Assembly: GCA_913775215.1 (NCBI GenBank) | Contig: CAJYKO010000400.1 | Span: forward strand, 1-14,464 | Length of the DNA: 14,464 bases | Direction of reading: 5' to 3' | Source: an uncultured Devosia sp. | GTDB lineage: Bacteria; Pseudomonadota; Alphaproteobacteria; Rhizobiales; Devosiaceae | Shown here: in pieces, positions 6,301 to 13,941 of the stretch | How positions within the stretch are numbered: the first letter of the stretch is position 1 | Layout of the letters: each line of letters begins with the position of its first letter | Notes under the pieces: generated by a model | The model's input: only the letters and a program-made list of their open reading frames with translations | Database searches by the model: none | Told to the model about the DNA's origin: nothing | Made by a program: the position numbers and the translations under genes

Positions 6301-7335
6301 ATGGAAGTACGCGTTCAAAACGTCCGCAAGGAATTCGACCGGTTTCCGGCGCTGCATGATGTGTCGCTCGATATCGCGTCGGGCGAGCTGATCGCGCTTT
6401 TAGGGCCGTCGGGTTCGGGCAAGACGACGTTGCTCCGCTTGATCGCGGGGCTGGAGCGGCCGACAGCGGGCAAAATCTTCTTCGGGGCGGAAGACGCTTC
6501 GGAAAAGAGCGTGCAGGAGCGCAATATCGGCTTCGTGTTCCAGCACTATGCGCTTTTCAGGCATATGACGATCCTTGAAAACGTGTCTTTCGGGCTCGAA
6601 GTGCGGCCGCGTGCGACGCGTCCAGCCAAGGCTGAAATCCGGCGGCGGGCCCGGGAATTGCTCGATCTCGTGCAGCTTTCTGGCCTCGAAAAGCGCTATC
6701 CGAGCCAGCTTTCGGGCGGGCAGCGGCAGCGTGTGGCGTTGGCGCGGGCGCTGGCGATCGAACCGCGCGTGCTGCTGCTCGACGAACCGTTCGGGGCACT
6801 TGACGCGCAGGTGCGGCGCGAGCTGCGTAAGTGGCTGCGCGAAATCCACGATCGCACCGGGCATACGACTGTTTTCGTGACCCACGACCAGGAAGAAGCA
6901 CTCGAACTGGCCGATCGGCTCTGCGTGATGAGCCAGGGCAAGATCGAGCAGGTGGGGACGCCGGATTCGGTCTATGATCACCCACAATCGCCCTTCGTTT
7001 TCGGCTTTATCGGGGAATCGAGCACGCTGCCGGTGACGGTTGAGCGGGGTGACCTCTGGCTTGGCGACCGACCGCTGGGCGTTTCCGGCGCCGAAGGGAA
7101 TGGCCCGGCGCAACTCTATTTCCGGCCGCACGATATCGAACTGGTGGAAGCGGACGCGGCTTTGAGCGGTGTCGTCGCGAGCAGCCGGCGTGTTGGCGGA
7201 ACACGGCGGGTGGAGCTCGAACTAGGTGGTTCGGCGCATCGCGTGGAGATCGATCTGCCGTTCGACCATCCGGCTGGCGAGCGCAGCCAGATCAGTTTCC
7301 GGCCCAAGCGGTGGAAGCTGTTTCCGGCGGGTTGA
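6301..7335 (+). CDS. cysA: Sulfate/thiosulfate ABC transporter ATPase CysA
   Basis: A 344-residue ATPase with all catalytic motifs: Walker A GPSGSGKT (35-42), Q-loop Gln81, signature LSGGQ (137-141), Walker B VLLLDEP (157-163) and the switch His195 in VTHDQEEA. Residues from about 235 to the end form the TOBE-type regulatory domain found in CysA and other importer ATPases (YFRPHDIEL is the usual landmark). It hydrolyses ATP on the cytoplasmic side to drive CysT/CysW. The start follows GGAAG. Unlike the tightly overlapping cysT-cysW, it is set off by 155 bases holding a large palindrome, so its level may differ from that of the permeases. It is the last gene of the operon and converges on bphP. 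Confidence 0.93.
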   Translation: MEVRVQNVRKEFDRFPALHDVSLDIASGELIALLGPSGSGKTTLLRLIAGLERPTAGKIFFGAEDASEKSVQERNIGFVFQHYALFRHMTILENVSFGLEVRPRATRPAKAEIRRRARELLDLVQLSGLEKRYPSQLSGGQRQRVALARALAIEPRVLLLDEPFGALDAQVRRELRKWLREIHDRTGHTTVFVTHDQEEALELADRLCVMSQGKIEQVGTPDSVYDHPQSPFVFGFIGESSTLPVTVERGDLWLGDRPLGVSGAEGNGPAQLYFRPHDIELVEADAALSGVVASSRRVGGTRRVELELGGSAHRVEIDLPFDHPAGERSQISFRPKRWKLFPAG

Positions 7336-7351
7336 GCCGGGCGCGGACAAG

Positions 7352-7389
7352 AAAAAAAATTTCAGGATCGGCCCCGGCTTTGGCCGGGG
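7352..7389 (-). terminator. Probable intrinsic terminator of bphP
   Basis: Read on the minus strand, a GC-rich hairpin (CCCCGGC at 7372-7378 and GCCGGGG at 7383-7389, 4-base loop) is followed, after about 12 bases, by eight consecutive T (complement of 7352-7359). The distance to the T run is longer than ideal. The GGCCGGGGTGACA wording is common in alphaproteobacterial intergenic palindromes, so it may also be a member of a dispersed repeat. Confidence 0.5.
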
Positions 7390-7406
7390 TGACAATTGAG
7401 AGTGTA

Positions 7407-7435
7407 CGAGCGCCCGTTGGCTGGCGGGCGCCTCG
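7407..7435. terminator. Strong hairpin directly after the bphP stop codon (bidirectional)
   Basis: The arms CGAG-CGCCCG (7407-7416) and CGGGCG-CCTCG (7425-7435) pair over ten bases with one bulged base and an 8-base loop. It abuts the TAA of bphP (7436-7438) and lies 72 bases beyond the cysA stop. No T run follows in either direction, so it may protect 3' ends or help stop convergent transcription rather than act as a classical terminator. Confidence 0.4.
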
Positions 7436-9979
7436 TTATATTGGCTTGTTCAGCGTTTCGCGCAATTGGCGCAGGATGGTGTCCTGGTCATAGGGTTTGC
7501 GAACAACGCCAATGCCTTTAAAGGCAGTGGGAACGCTGCCGGCTTCACCATAGCCTGTCGCGAAGATGAAGGGGATGCCTTCGGCGAGGAGCTGATGGGC
7601 GATGGGCTCCGAGGTCTCTTCGCCGAGATTGACGTCGAGGATGGCGACATCAGGCTTGCTTTTCGACAGGGCGGCGGTGGCTTCGCGATGCGAGGTGGCG
7701 ACGGCGTCGACCACCATGCCAGCATCGGTGAGCAGGCGCTCCAGATCCATGGCGATAAGCATCTGGTCTTCGACCACAAGCACATGGGCGCCTGTCAGGT
7801 CCGTATCCGCCAAGACCGAAGGCTTGGATGTCTCGACAGGCGCCGGGACAAGCGTCGTGCGGCTCGTAACGAAGCGTGGCGGAATGCGGAAGCGGGCGAG
7901 GACGCCCTCGCGGCGATACTGCACGTCGCTTTCGCCGCCGAGATCGAATGGAATGCTGCGATCGATCAGCACGGTGCCGAAGCCGCGGCGGCTTGGCGGG
8001 GTGACTTCGGGACCATCCAACTCTTCCCAGAGGATGTCGCAAGCACCAACAGCATCAAGGCTCCAAGTGACCTTGAGCTTGGCGCCGGGGCGGGAGAGGG
8101 CACCATACTTGGCGGCATTAGTCGAAAGCTCATGCAGCACCAGCGCCATGATCGAAAATGAACGCGCGTCCATCCAGACGCCGGGCCCGGTCAGGTCGAT
8201 ATTGGCCGTACCGGAGCGATAGGGCGTCAGTTCGGCATTGAGCAGATCAAGCAGGGACCCGCCACCGTCGCCGCGGATAACCTGATCATGGGCAAGCGAA
8301 AGCGCATGGATGCGGCCGCGGAGCGACTCCACATAATCCTCAAGGCTCTGGCCGTTCTGGTCAGGGCTCGTGACCAGCGACTTGATGACAGCGAGGATAT
8401 TCTTGACGCGATGGTTGAGTTCTTCGTTGAGCATGCGCTGGCGGACAGCCGCTTTCGCACGTTCGTCGGCCAAAAGTTCAGAATGCTGGAGGATAACACC
8501 GACTAGGGCAGTGCGGGCCGCTTCGGCGAATTCGCGCTCCTGTTCGGTCCAGGGGGCAGACTGCTGATGGACCGTCTCTTTCCAGATGGCGAAACTTTTG
8601 CGCGGGGTCAGGCGATCCCCCATCGGGCCGGTTTCATAAACCTTGTCCGGGTTGCCGGCCCAATCGAGTGTCTGCACCATTTCCTTGCGGAAATAGAACA
8701 GAAAATCGCGCGGACGTTGGGAGAGCGGCACTATCAGTACGCCGGAGGCATCGGCGGCATATTCCTCGGCGCCGGGAAAAACGTTGACGAGCTTGTTGGT
8801 GGCCCAGATGCGCCCCTCGGCGACGGTTTGGGCAAAGCGCGCCAAAGCTGGCATCGCTGCCTGCGGCGGTGTAGCACCAGACTGGGTGAGCTTGCCGTCG
8901 ATCCACATGGCGAGGCCATCGGATGGGACGAGGCCCCCGAAATCTTCAATATGATCAGCAAGCAGCCGGTTAATGTCTTCAGCGCCGACGGCGAGGGTCA
9001 GGAGGTCATCGAGAGCGCGGCGTGCCATGGTGACGGCTTCGAGGAGGCGCCGGTTGTGCAGCGCATTGAGATGGAGCGAGAAGAATTCTCCGAACATCTC
9101 GGCGGCGACGCGCTGGGCCATGGACAGCGTGCGCGGGCCATAATGGTGACAGGCAATGAGGCCCCAGAGCTGGCCATCGATGATGATGGAAATCGACATC
9201 GAGGCGCCGACGCCCATATTGCGCAGATATTCGCAGTGGATGGGCGAGACGCTGCGCAGATGCGCAAAGGAGAGGTCGAGCGGTTCGCCGGAAAGGTCGA
9301 GGACCGGATTGACCGGGATGCGCTCGAAATTGGCGTCCGAGATGATGCGGATCGTGTTTTTGAGATAGAGCGCGCGGGCCTGCTGCGGGATGTCGCTGGC
9401 CGGGAAGTACTGGCCGAGAAAGCTTTCGAGGTCAGGGCGCTTGGCTTCGCTCATCACCTTGCCGGCGCCGTCGGGGCCGAACTGGTAAATCATGACGCGA
9501 TCATAGCCCAGCATGCCCTGGATCAGGCGAGCGGCGTCGCGGATCAGACGCTCGGTCGTCGTGATCTGCTGGATGCGGCCCAGCATGGCGCGCGTGAGTT
9601 CGAGCGGCTGGGCGATTTCTTCCGTCGCCGGCTCAAGCTCGATGATGGCATTGCCTTTGAAGCGGTGAACCGCGATGTCGTAGCGGCGGCCATTGGGCAG
9701 GAGTTCGCCGAACAGCAGCGAGGAGCGGGCGCCATCCTGCGTGCGCGAAAGAGCGTTGCGGATATTGTGCGAGGCCTGATTGCCCAGCACATCCGGCAGT
9801 GAGCGCCCGTTTAGGTCACCTTCGGCCCCGATGATGGCAGCGCAATTGGCCGAATGACGAAGAACCGTGACTGCGGAAGCATCACAGGCAAGGAGGCATC
9901 CATGGGGCTGGATGCTGCCCGGAATATGAATGGGTTCGCGATCGCAATTGGTGAGATCGACCTTGGTCTGGGCGTTCAT
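7436..9979 (-). CDS. bphP: Bacteriophytochrome hybrid sensor kinase (PAS-GAF-PHY, HWE-type kinase, receiver)
   Basis: An 847-residue cytoplasmic red/far-red photoreceptor kinase. The biliverdin-attaching Cys is C12 (NCDREPIHIPGSIQPHG). Residues about 10-115 are the PAS domain. About 130-305 are the GAF domain, with PASDIP at 193-198 (D196), H248 and H278 as expected chromophore contacts. About 320-500 are the PHY domain, with the tongue motif PRKSF at 459-463. The kinase part has the phosphoacceptor H523 in ELNHRVKN, N-box N621 in HELSTNAAKYGA, and W651-E-E, which place it in the HWE family. A receiver domain fills 730-847, with E737/D738, phosphoacceptor D782, T808 and K828, so phosphate may move from H523 to D782 in the same protein. 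Its start overlaps the bphO stop (ATGA), which couples synthesis to the enzyme that makes its chromophore. No output regulator gene is adjacent. Confidence 0.95.
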   Translation of the reverse strand: MNAQTKVDLTNCDREPIHIPGSIQPHGCLLACDASAVTVLRHSANCAAIIGAEGDLNGRSLPDVLGNQASHNIRNALSRTQDGARSSLLFGELLPNGRRYDIAVHRFKGNAIIELEPATEEIAQPLELTRAMLGRIQQITTTERLIRDAARLIQGMLGYDRVMIYQFGPDGAGKVMSEAKRPDLESFLGQYFPASDIPQQARALYLKNTIRIISDANFERIPVNPVLDLSGEPLDLSFAHLRSVSPIHCEYLRNMGVGASMSISIIIDGQLWGLIACHHYGPRTLSMAQRVAAEMFGEFFSLHLNALHNRRLLEAVTMARRALDDLLTLAVGAEDINRLLADHIEDFGGLVPSDGLAMWIDGKLTQSGATPPQAAMPALARFAQTVAEGRIWATNKLVNVFPGAEEYAADASGVLIVPLSQRPRDFLFYFRKEMVQTLDWAGNPDKVYETGPMGDRLTPRKSFAIWKETVHQQSAPWTEQEREFAEAARTALVGVILQHSELLADERAKAAVRQRMLNEELNHRVKNILAVIKSLVTSPDQNGQSLEDYVESLRGRIHALSLAHDQVIRGDGGGSLLDLLNAELTPYRSGTANIDLTGPGVWMDARSFSIMALVLHELSTNAAKYGALSRPGAKLKVTWSLDAVGACDILWEELDGPEVTPPSRRGFGTVLIDRSIPFDLGGESDVQYRREGVLARFRIPPRFVTSRTTLVPAPVETSKPSVLADTDLTGAHVLVVEDQMLIAMDLERLLTDAGMVVDAVATSHREATAALSKSKPDVAILDVNLGEETSEPIAHQLLAEGIPFIFATGYGEAGSVPTAFKGIGVVRKPYDQDTILRQLRETLNKPI

Positions 9980-10509
9980 GTGGCCTCAACCGTGTAGGCT
10001 TCGAGCGCGAGGCGGAAGGCTGCCTCGCTGGCCCGAAGGATGTCATCGTGTTCGCTGGCGGGCGCGTGTTCCAGGACTTCTAGGAACTGCGGCCACCGCC
10101 TGGTGTCGCCAGCTTGCTGGCCCAGATGGCGCGCGCCAAAAGCTTCGGTAAAGCCAATGGCCTTTGCGCGCCGGAGCAAGAGACGCGCACCGACGCCGGA
10201 GCCCTCGAGGACATAGAGCATGCCGAGGCGTTCGGCGGCGTTGATCGGTGGGACTTGCGCGGAAAGAGCTGTGGGTACCGGGCGATCGAGATCGGCCAGA
10301 TCCTGGGCGAGAAGCGTAGCCAAAGGCGGGAACTGCCAGCGACCGTCGCCTGCAAGGCGTGGTTCGATGGCCGCACGAAAGATATAGCTGCGCGTCACGT
10401 AGTCTGCGTAGTCGCTTTGGGCAGTGAACTTCCCCACCTGCGTATCGAGCTGGTGATGAAGTTGAGAAGTCCGCTCTCTGAGCGCGGACCGCAGTGAGGC
10501 TGTGGCCAT
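9976..10509 (-). CDS. bphO: Heme oxygenase BphO
   Basis: A 177-residue cytoplasmic enzyme of the heme oxygenase family, which opens heme to biliverdin with release of iron and CO. The proximal heme ligand is expected to be H18 in TSQLHHQLD, and the distal-helix motif YVLEGSGVGARLL (99-111) has the Gly residues that make room for bound oxygen. The length fits bacterial BphO. It is followed directly by bphP with a 4-base ATGA overlap, and biliverdin is the phytochrome chromophore, so the pair is functionally clear. The start is supported by GGAG six bases upstream. It is divergent from the TonB energy operon. A TGA-N9-TCA iron box lies about 115 bases upstream, so iron could affect it, but this is not shown. 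Confidence 0.92.
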   Translation of the reverse strand: MATASLRSALRERTSQLHHQLDTQVGKFTAQSDYADYVTRSYIFRAAIEPRLAGDGRWQFPPLATLLAQDLADLDRPVPTALSAQVPPINAAERLGMLYVLEGSGVGARLLLRRAKAIGFTEAFGARHLGQQAGDTRRWPQFLEVLEHAPASEHDDILRASEAAFRLALEAYTVEAT

Positions 10510-10713
10510 GGAAGCTCCAATTTGCGCAAAACATAAGGGCTTGGGCCATGCGCTGTCATTTCATTATTTTATATCATATGTGAACGGCCGGCACGTCGGC
10601 AGCAGCAGCTTTCCAATTATGTTGACTTGGTTAGTCATCTTTATTAGTGGGTGACGCGCGGCGCGTTTCGGCGTCGAGTGGGTGCCGGCAGAACGCTGCC
10701 GTCGAGGTGTGAA
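10510..10713. other. Divergent intergenic region and leader between bphO and exbB
   Basis: No separate gene is supported in these 204 bases. Position 10558-10582 is strikingly AT-rich for this genome and probably belongs to the bphO promoter. The iron box lies at 10623-10637. On the exbB side are two leader hairpins: GACGC (10653-10657) with GCGTC (10671-10675), and a perfect CGGCAG-AACG-CTGCCG at 10686-10701. The second ends just before the GAGG (10704-10707) of the chosen exbB start and might influence ribosome access. Confidence 0.5.
10623..10637. promoter_or_regulatory. Candidate RirA iron-responsive operator (TGA-N9-TCA)
   Basis: TGAC TTGGTTA GTCA is an exact TGA-N9-TCA dyad, extendable to TGAC/GTCA. 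This is the published form of the RirA-binding iron-responsive operator of Rhizobiales. A -35-like TTGACT (10622-10627) overlaps it and points at exbB, so a bound repressor would mask the promoter when iron is plentiful. No well-spaced -10 is obvious (TATTAG at 10642 is too close). The position before exbB-exbD-tonB makes functional sense. Confidence 0.6.
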
Positions 10714-11586
10714 TTGGCAGGACGCAAAACGGTGCTCGGAATTGTGCGAAGCGTTGGTTGGGCCGTGTTGGCTATGACCGGTCTCGTTGGGTACGCGTTG
10801 GCGCAGGAACTTGCGCCTGGTGTTGAGGCTGTGCCGGTCCCGCCAGAGCCTGCCATGGGTGTCGAGACGGGGCTCCAAGGGCACGACCTTTCGCCTTGGG
10901 GCATGTTCATGGCGGCCGATTACGTCGTCAAAGGGGTGATGATCGGGCTCGTGACCGCTGCTGTGGTGACGCTGACGATCTGGCTGTTCAAAACCTTGCA
11001 GCTGGCAGGGGCGCGGCGCCGGGCGCTGAATACGCTCCGCGAGGTCAACAAAGCTCAAAGTCTTGCTGCACTTGCCGGGACGATGGGGACTCGGCGCGGC
11101 GTGGGCGCCATTCTGGTGGCGGCGGCGCAGGAAGAGATAGATGCCTCAAGCGATATTTTGGGGCGGGTTGATCCCAGCGGGATCAAGGAGCGCGTGTCTT
11201 CGCGGCTGTCGCGCATCGAAGTGGCGGCGGGGCGCAAGATTTCAAAGAGCCTGGGCATATTGGCTTCGGTCGGTTCGGTGGGGCCGTTCGTTGGTCTTTT
11301 CGGGACCGTCTGGGGCATCATGAATGCCTTTGTCGGTATTGCCGAGACGCAGACGACAAACCTTGCTGTGGTGGCGCCTGGCATCGCCGAGGCGCTTCTG
11401 GCGACGGCGTTTGGGCTTGTCGCGGCGATTCCCGCGGTGGTGATCTACAATGCTTTTGCGCGCTCGGTGACCGGCTATCGGCAGGTGCTGGCCGATGTGT
11501 CGGCAGGGATCGAGCGATTGGTGAGCCGGGATCTCGACCGCGTGGCGCTCAATGGCCTTGTACCGACCGCAAAGGCGGCGGAATAG
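10714..11586 (+). CDS. exbB: ExbB, proton-channel subunit of the TonB energy-transduction complex
   Basis: A 290-residue protein from the chosen TTG. The start is uncertain: TTG 10714 has GAGG six bases upstream, GTG 10732 has CAGGA nine bases upstream, and GTG 10651 has no ribosome binding site. No ATG is suitably placed. Residues 1-30 look like a signal peptide (RKTVLGIVRSVGWAVLAM ... ALA before QE), followed by a Pro/Glu-rich periplasmic stretch. Membrane spans fall at about 64-92, 180-205 (GPFVGLFGTVWGIMNAF, the MotA/TolQ/ExbB signature) and 221-247 (PGIAEALLATAFGLVAAIPAV). With ExbD it turns proton flow into movement of TonB. exbD begins 3 bases after its stop. Confidence 0.92.
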   Translation: MAGRKTVLGIVRSVGWAVLAMTGLVGYALAQELAPGVEAVPVPPEPAMGVETGLQGHDLSPWGMFMAADYVVKGVMIGLVTAAVVTLTIWLFKTLQLAGARRRALNTLREVNKAQSLAALAGTMGTRRGVGAILVAAAQEEIDASSDILGRVDPSGIKERVSSRLSRIEVAAGRKISKSLGILASVGSVGPFVGLFGTVWGIMNAFVGIAETQTTNLAVVAPGIAEALLATAFGLVAAIPAVVIYNAFARSVTGYRQVLADVSAGIERLVSRDLDRVALNGLVPTAKAAE

Positions 11587-11589
11587 GCC

Positions 11590-12041
<452 letters not shown>

Positions 12042-12045
<4 letters not shown>

Positions 12046-13232
12046 AGCGGACCGGCGACAGTTTTAGTCCCGAAGATTTTCTGCGCACCACGCGGGGCGA
12101 ACTGGCGCTTTGGGTGACGGCAAGCGTCATCGTTTTGACTGGGATAGGGTCGGGTGTTTGGGCCTATCAGCGGTTCGTGCCGACGGAACCGGCTGGAGAA
12201 CCAGCCGGGGCGATGACGGTGGAATTTGCCGAATTCGTAACTTCGCCAGCTGAAGAAGAATTCGAGATCGCCGAAGGCGTGCCTTCGACGGCTTCGGAGG
12301 CGTCGCCAGAGACTAACGCGGAGCCGGATCCTGAAGCAGAACCGGTGGAAGAGCCTGAGCCGGTCGAAGAGGCGAAACCACTGGAGGACCCCGAGCCGGT
12401 AGTCGAAGAGCCTCCACCGGTTGCCGAGGAGCCGCAGCCTGATGAGCCGCCGCCGGAAGCTGAAGAACCGGCGCCGGTTGTAGAGGAGCCGCCGCCAGAG
12501 CAGGCTGCAGAGGCCGAGCCGGTCGCTCGTATGGCTGCGGTCGAGCCTGAGCCGATGCCTGAACCTGAGCCAGCGCCTGTCGAGACGGCGGAGCCGGTGA
12601 TCGAGGTGCCCGAGGTCGAGGTACCGGAGCCGGCTGTGGTGATCGAGCGGCAGGCGGAGGTGGTGCCTGAGGCTGAGCCGGTGGAAGAGCCGCCGATTGT
12701 GGAGCCGGTCAAGCCGGAACCAGAGTCTGAGCCGGTTGATCCAAATTTGCCGATGCCGGTGACGATGCCGCAGCGGATTGCCGATATTCGCGCAGAAACG
12801 CCTGCGACGAAATTTACGCCGCCACCACAGCGGAAGACGGCGCCGCCACCGTCAGCGGCGAGCGTTGCGGCTGCGCCGAAACCGGCGGCCGAGAAGGCGG
12901 AGCAGGTGGCTGCGCCGCAGCAGGCGATTTCGTCGGAGCCAAGTGCGTCGCAAATCCAGAGCTGGCAAAATAGCGTGTTGCGGCATCTGTCGCGGCGGCA
13001 GCGCAATCCCAATGAAGGACGGCGCGGGCAAGGCGGCGTCGTTTTGTTGCGGTTCAGCATCGACGCCGGCGGCCGGGTGCAGGCGGTCAGCATCGCGCAA
13101 TCGAGCGGTGTCCCGGCGCTTGATCAGGCAGCGACCGAGCTTGCCTGGGCCAGTTCGCCAGTGCCCACGCCACCAGCGGGGCAGGAAAAATTCCCGATTG
13201 TCATTCCGCTGGAATATCGCGGCAATAGGTAG
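12042..13232 (+). CDS. tonB: TonB, energy transducer to outer-membrane receptors
   Basis: A 396-residue protein. Residues 1-20 are cytoplasmic, about 20-42 are the membrane anchor (LALWVTASVIVLTGIGSGVWAY), about 45-300 are a Pro/Glu-rich spacer, and about 301-396 are the C-terminal TonB domain (GGVVLLRFSIDAGGRVQAV, ending FPIVIPLEYRGNR). It spans the periplasm and contacts the TonB box of siderophore, heme or vitamin receptors. It is long compared with the 239 residues of E. coli TonB. The spacer is dominated by acidic EPEP/PEPV units over its first 200 residues and turns Lys/Ala-containing only near its end. The usual YP at the start of the C-terminal domain reads NP here. It starts by ATGA overlap with exbD. 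Its 3' end overlaps the opposing ABC ATPase gene by 32 bases. Confidence 0.93.
12320..12760 (+). repeat. Degenerate Pro/Glu codon repeat within tonB
   Basis: GAGCCG, GAACCG, GAAGAG and CCGCCG-type hexamers recur irregularly through this part of tonB and encode the Glu-Pro spacer. The units are degenerate and of mixed length. On the opposite strand they give a long Gly/Ser-rich reading frame, which is an artefact. Confidence 0.6.
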
Positions 13233-13941
13233 CGGCCTCGATCATATCAACATAGTTGGCGATGGTTTGATTGTCTCGCGCGTTGACTGGCGCAGACAAC
13301 GCAATATCGGCCGCAATATTCGCTGGCTGGCCCGCGAGGATCAGAACGCGGTCGGCGAGCCGGGCCGCATCTTCGGGCATGTGGGTGACGAGCAGGGTCG
13401 TGGGATTATCGTCAGCGATAATCTCGGCGACGAGGTCCTGCATTTCGCCGACGAGGGCGCGGTCGAGGGAGACGAAGGGTTCGTCGAGCAGAAGGAGGCC
13501 AGAGTTCAGGGCTAGGGCGCGGGCGAGGCTGGCGCGGCGCTGCATGCCGCCGGAGAGTTGGCGGGGGTAGAGATTGGCGGCTGCGCTCAGTCCAGTGCGC
13601 TCCAAAGCAGATCGGGCGGTGGCGGTATCGATGCCTTTGCCGGCGGTGCGGATGTTGTCGAGGACGCTCAGCCAGGGGAGGAGGCGTGGATCCTGGAAGA
13701 CGAAGCCGGGGGGTGGGGCGGCGCTTGGCGACTGGCCGTCGATCTGGATTGAACCGGAAAACTGCGTGTCTAGCCCGGCGATCAGCCGGAGCAGCGTGGA
13801 TTTGCCGATGCCGGAGGGCCCGAGGATGGCGGTGACGCTGCCAGGGGCGATGGCAAGATCGATGCCGGCCAAAACTGGTGCAGATTCAGGCGCGTAGCGC
13901 TTTTCTGTGATGGAGAGATTCAGGCTGGGTCCGCGCGCCAT
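13201..13941 (-). CDS. ABC transporter ATPase of the nitrate/sulfonate/taurine type (TauB/SsuB-like)
   Basis: A 246-residue ATPase with Walker A GPSGIGKST (41-49), Q-loop Gln83 within FVFQDPRLLPWLSVLDNI (wording typical of TauB/SsuB/ThiZ importers), signature LSGGM (129-133), Walker B LLLLDEP (149-155) and switch His187 in VTHMPEDA. It lacks the C-terminal TOBE domain, as expected for this subgroup. Its start overlaps the end of the permease gene by 22 bases, so the two are coupled. No strong ribosome binding site precedes the ATG. The substrate cannot be told from the ATPase: sulfonate, nitrate, bicarbonate and pyrimidine-precursor importers all look like this. Its 3' end overlaps tonB by 32 bases, tail to tail. 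Confidence 0.88.
   Translation of the reverse strand: MARGPSLNLSITEKRYAPESAPVLAGIDLAIAPGSVTAILGPSGIGKSTLLRLIAGLDTQFSGSIQIDGQSPSAAPPPGFVFQDPRLLPWLSVLDNIRTAGKGIDTATARSALERTGLSAAANLYPRQLSGGMQRRASLARALALNSGLLLLDEPFVSLDRALVGEMQDLVAEIIADDNPTTLLVTHMPEDAARLADRVLILAGQPANIAADIALSAPVNARDNQTIANYVDMIEAATYCRDIPAE

Noticed and set aside
8567..9802. 411-codon open frame on the plus strand
   Set aside because: It is fully antisense to bphP, whose domains and catalytic residues are complete across this stretch. No ribosome binding site or family motif supports it.
10564..11058. 164-codon minus-strand frame over the exbB leader and 5' end
   Set aside because: It is antisense to the ExbB signal peptide and first membrane span, and it crosses the iron box. 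There is no supporting motif.
12167..13093. 308-codon Gly/Ser-rich open frame on the minus strand
   Set aside because: It is the mirror image of the Glu-Pro codons of tonB (GAG/CCG read backwards give Ser/Gly codons). It is not an autotransporter or PE_PGRS-like gene.
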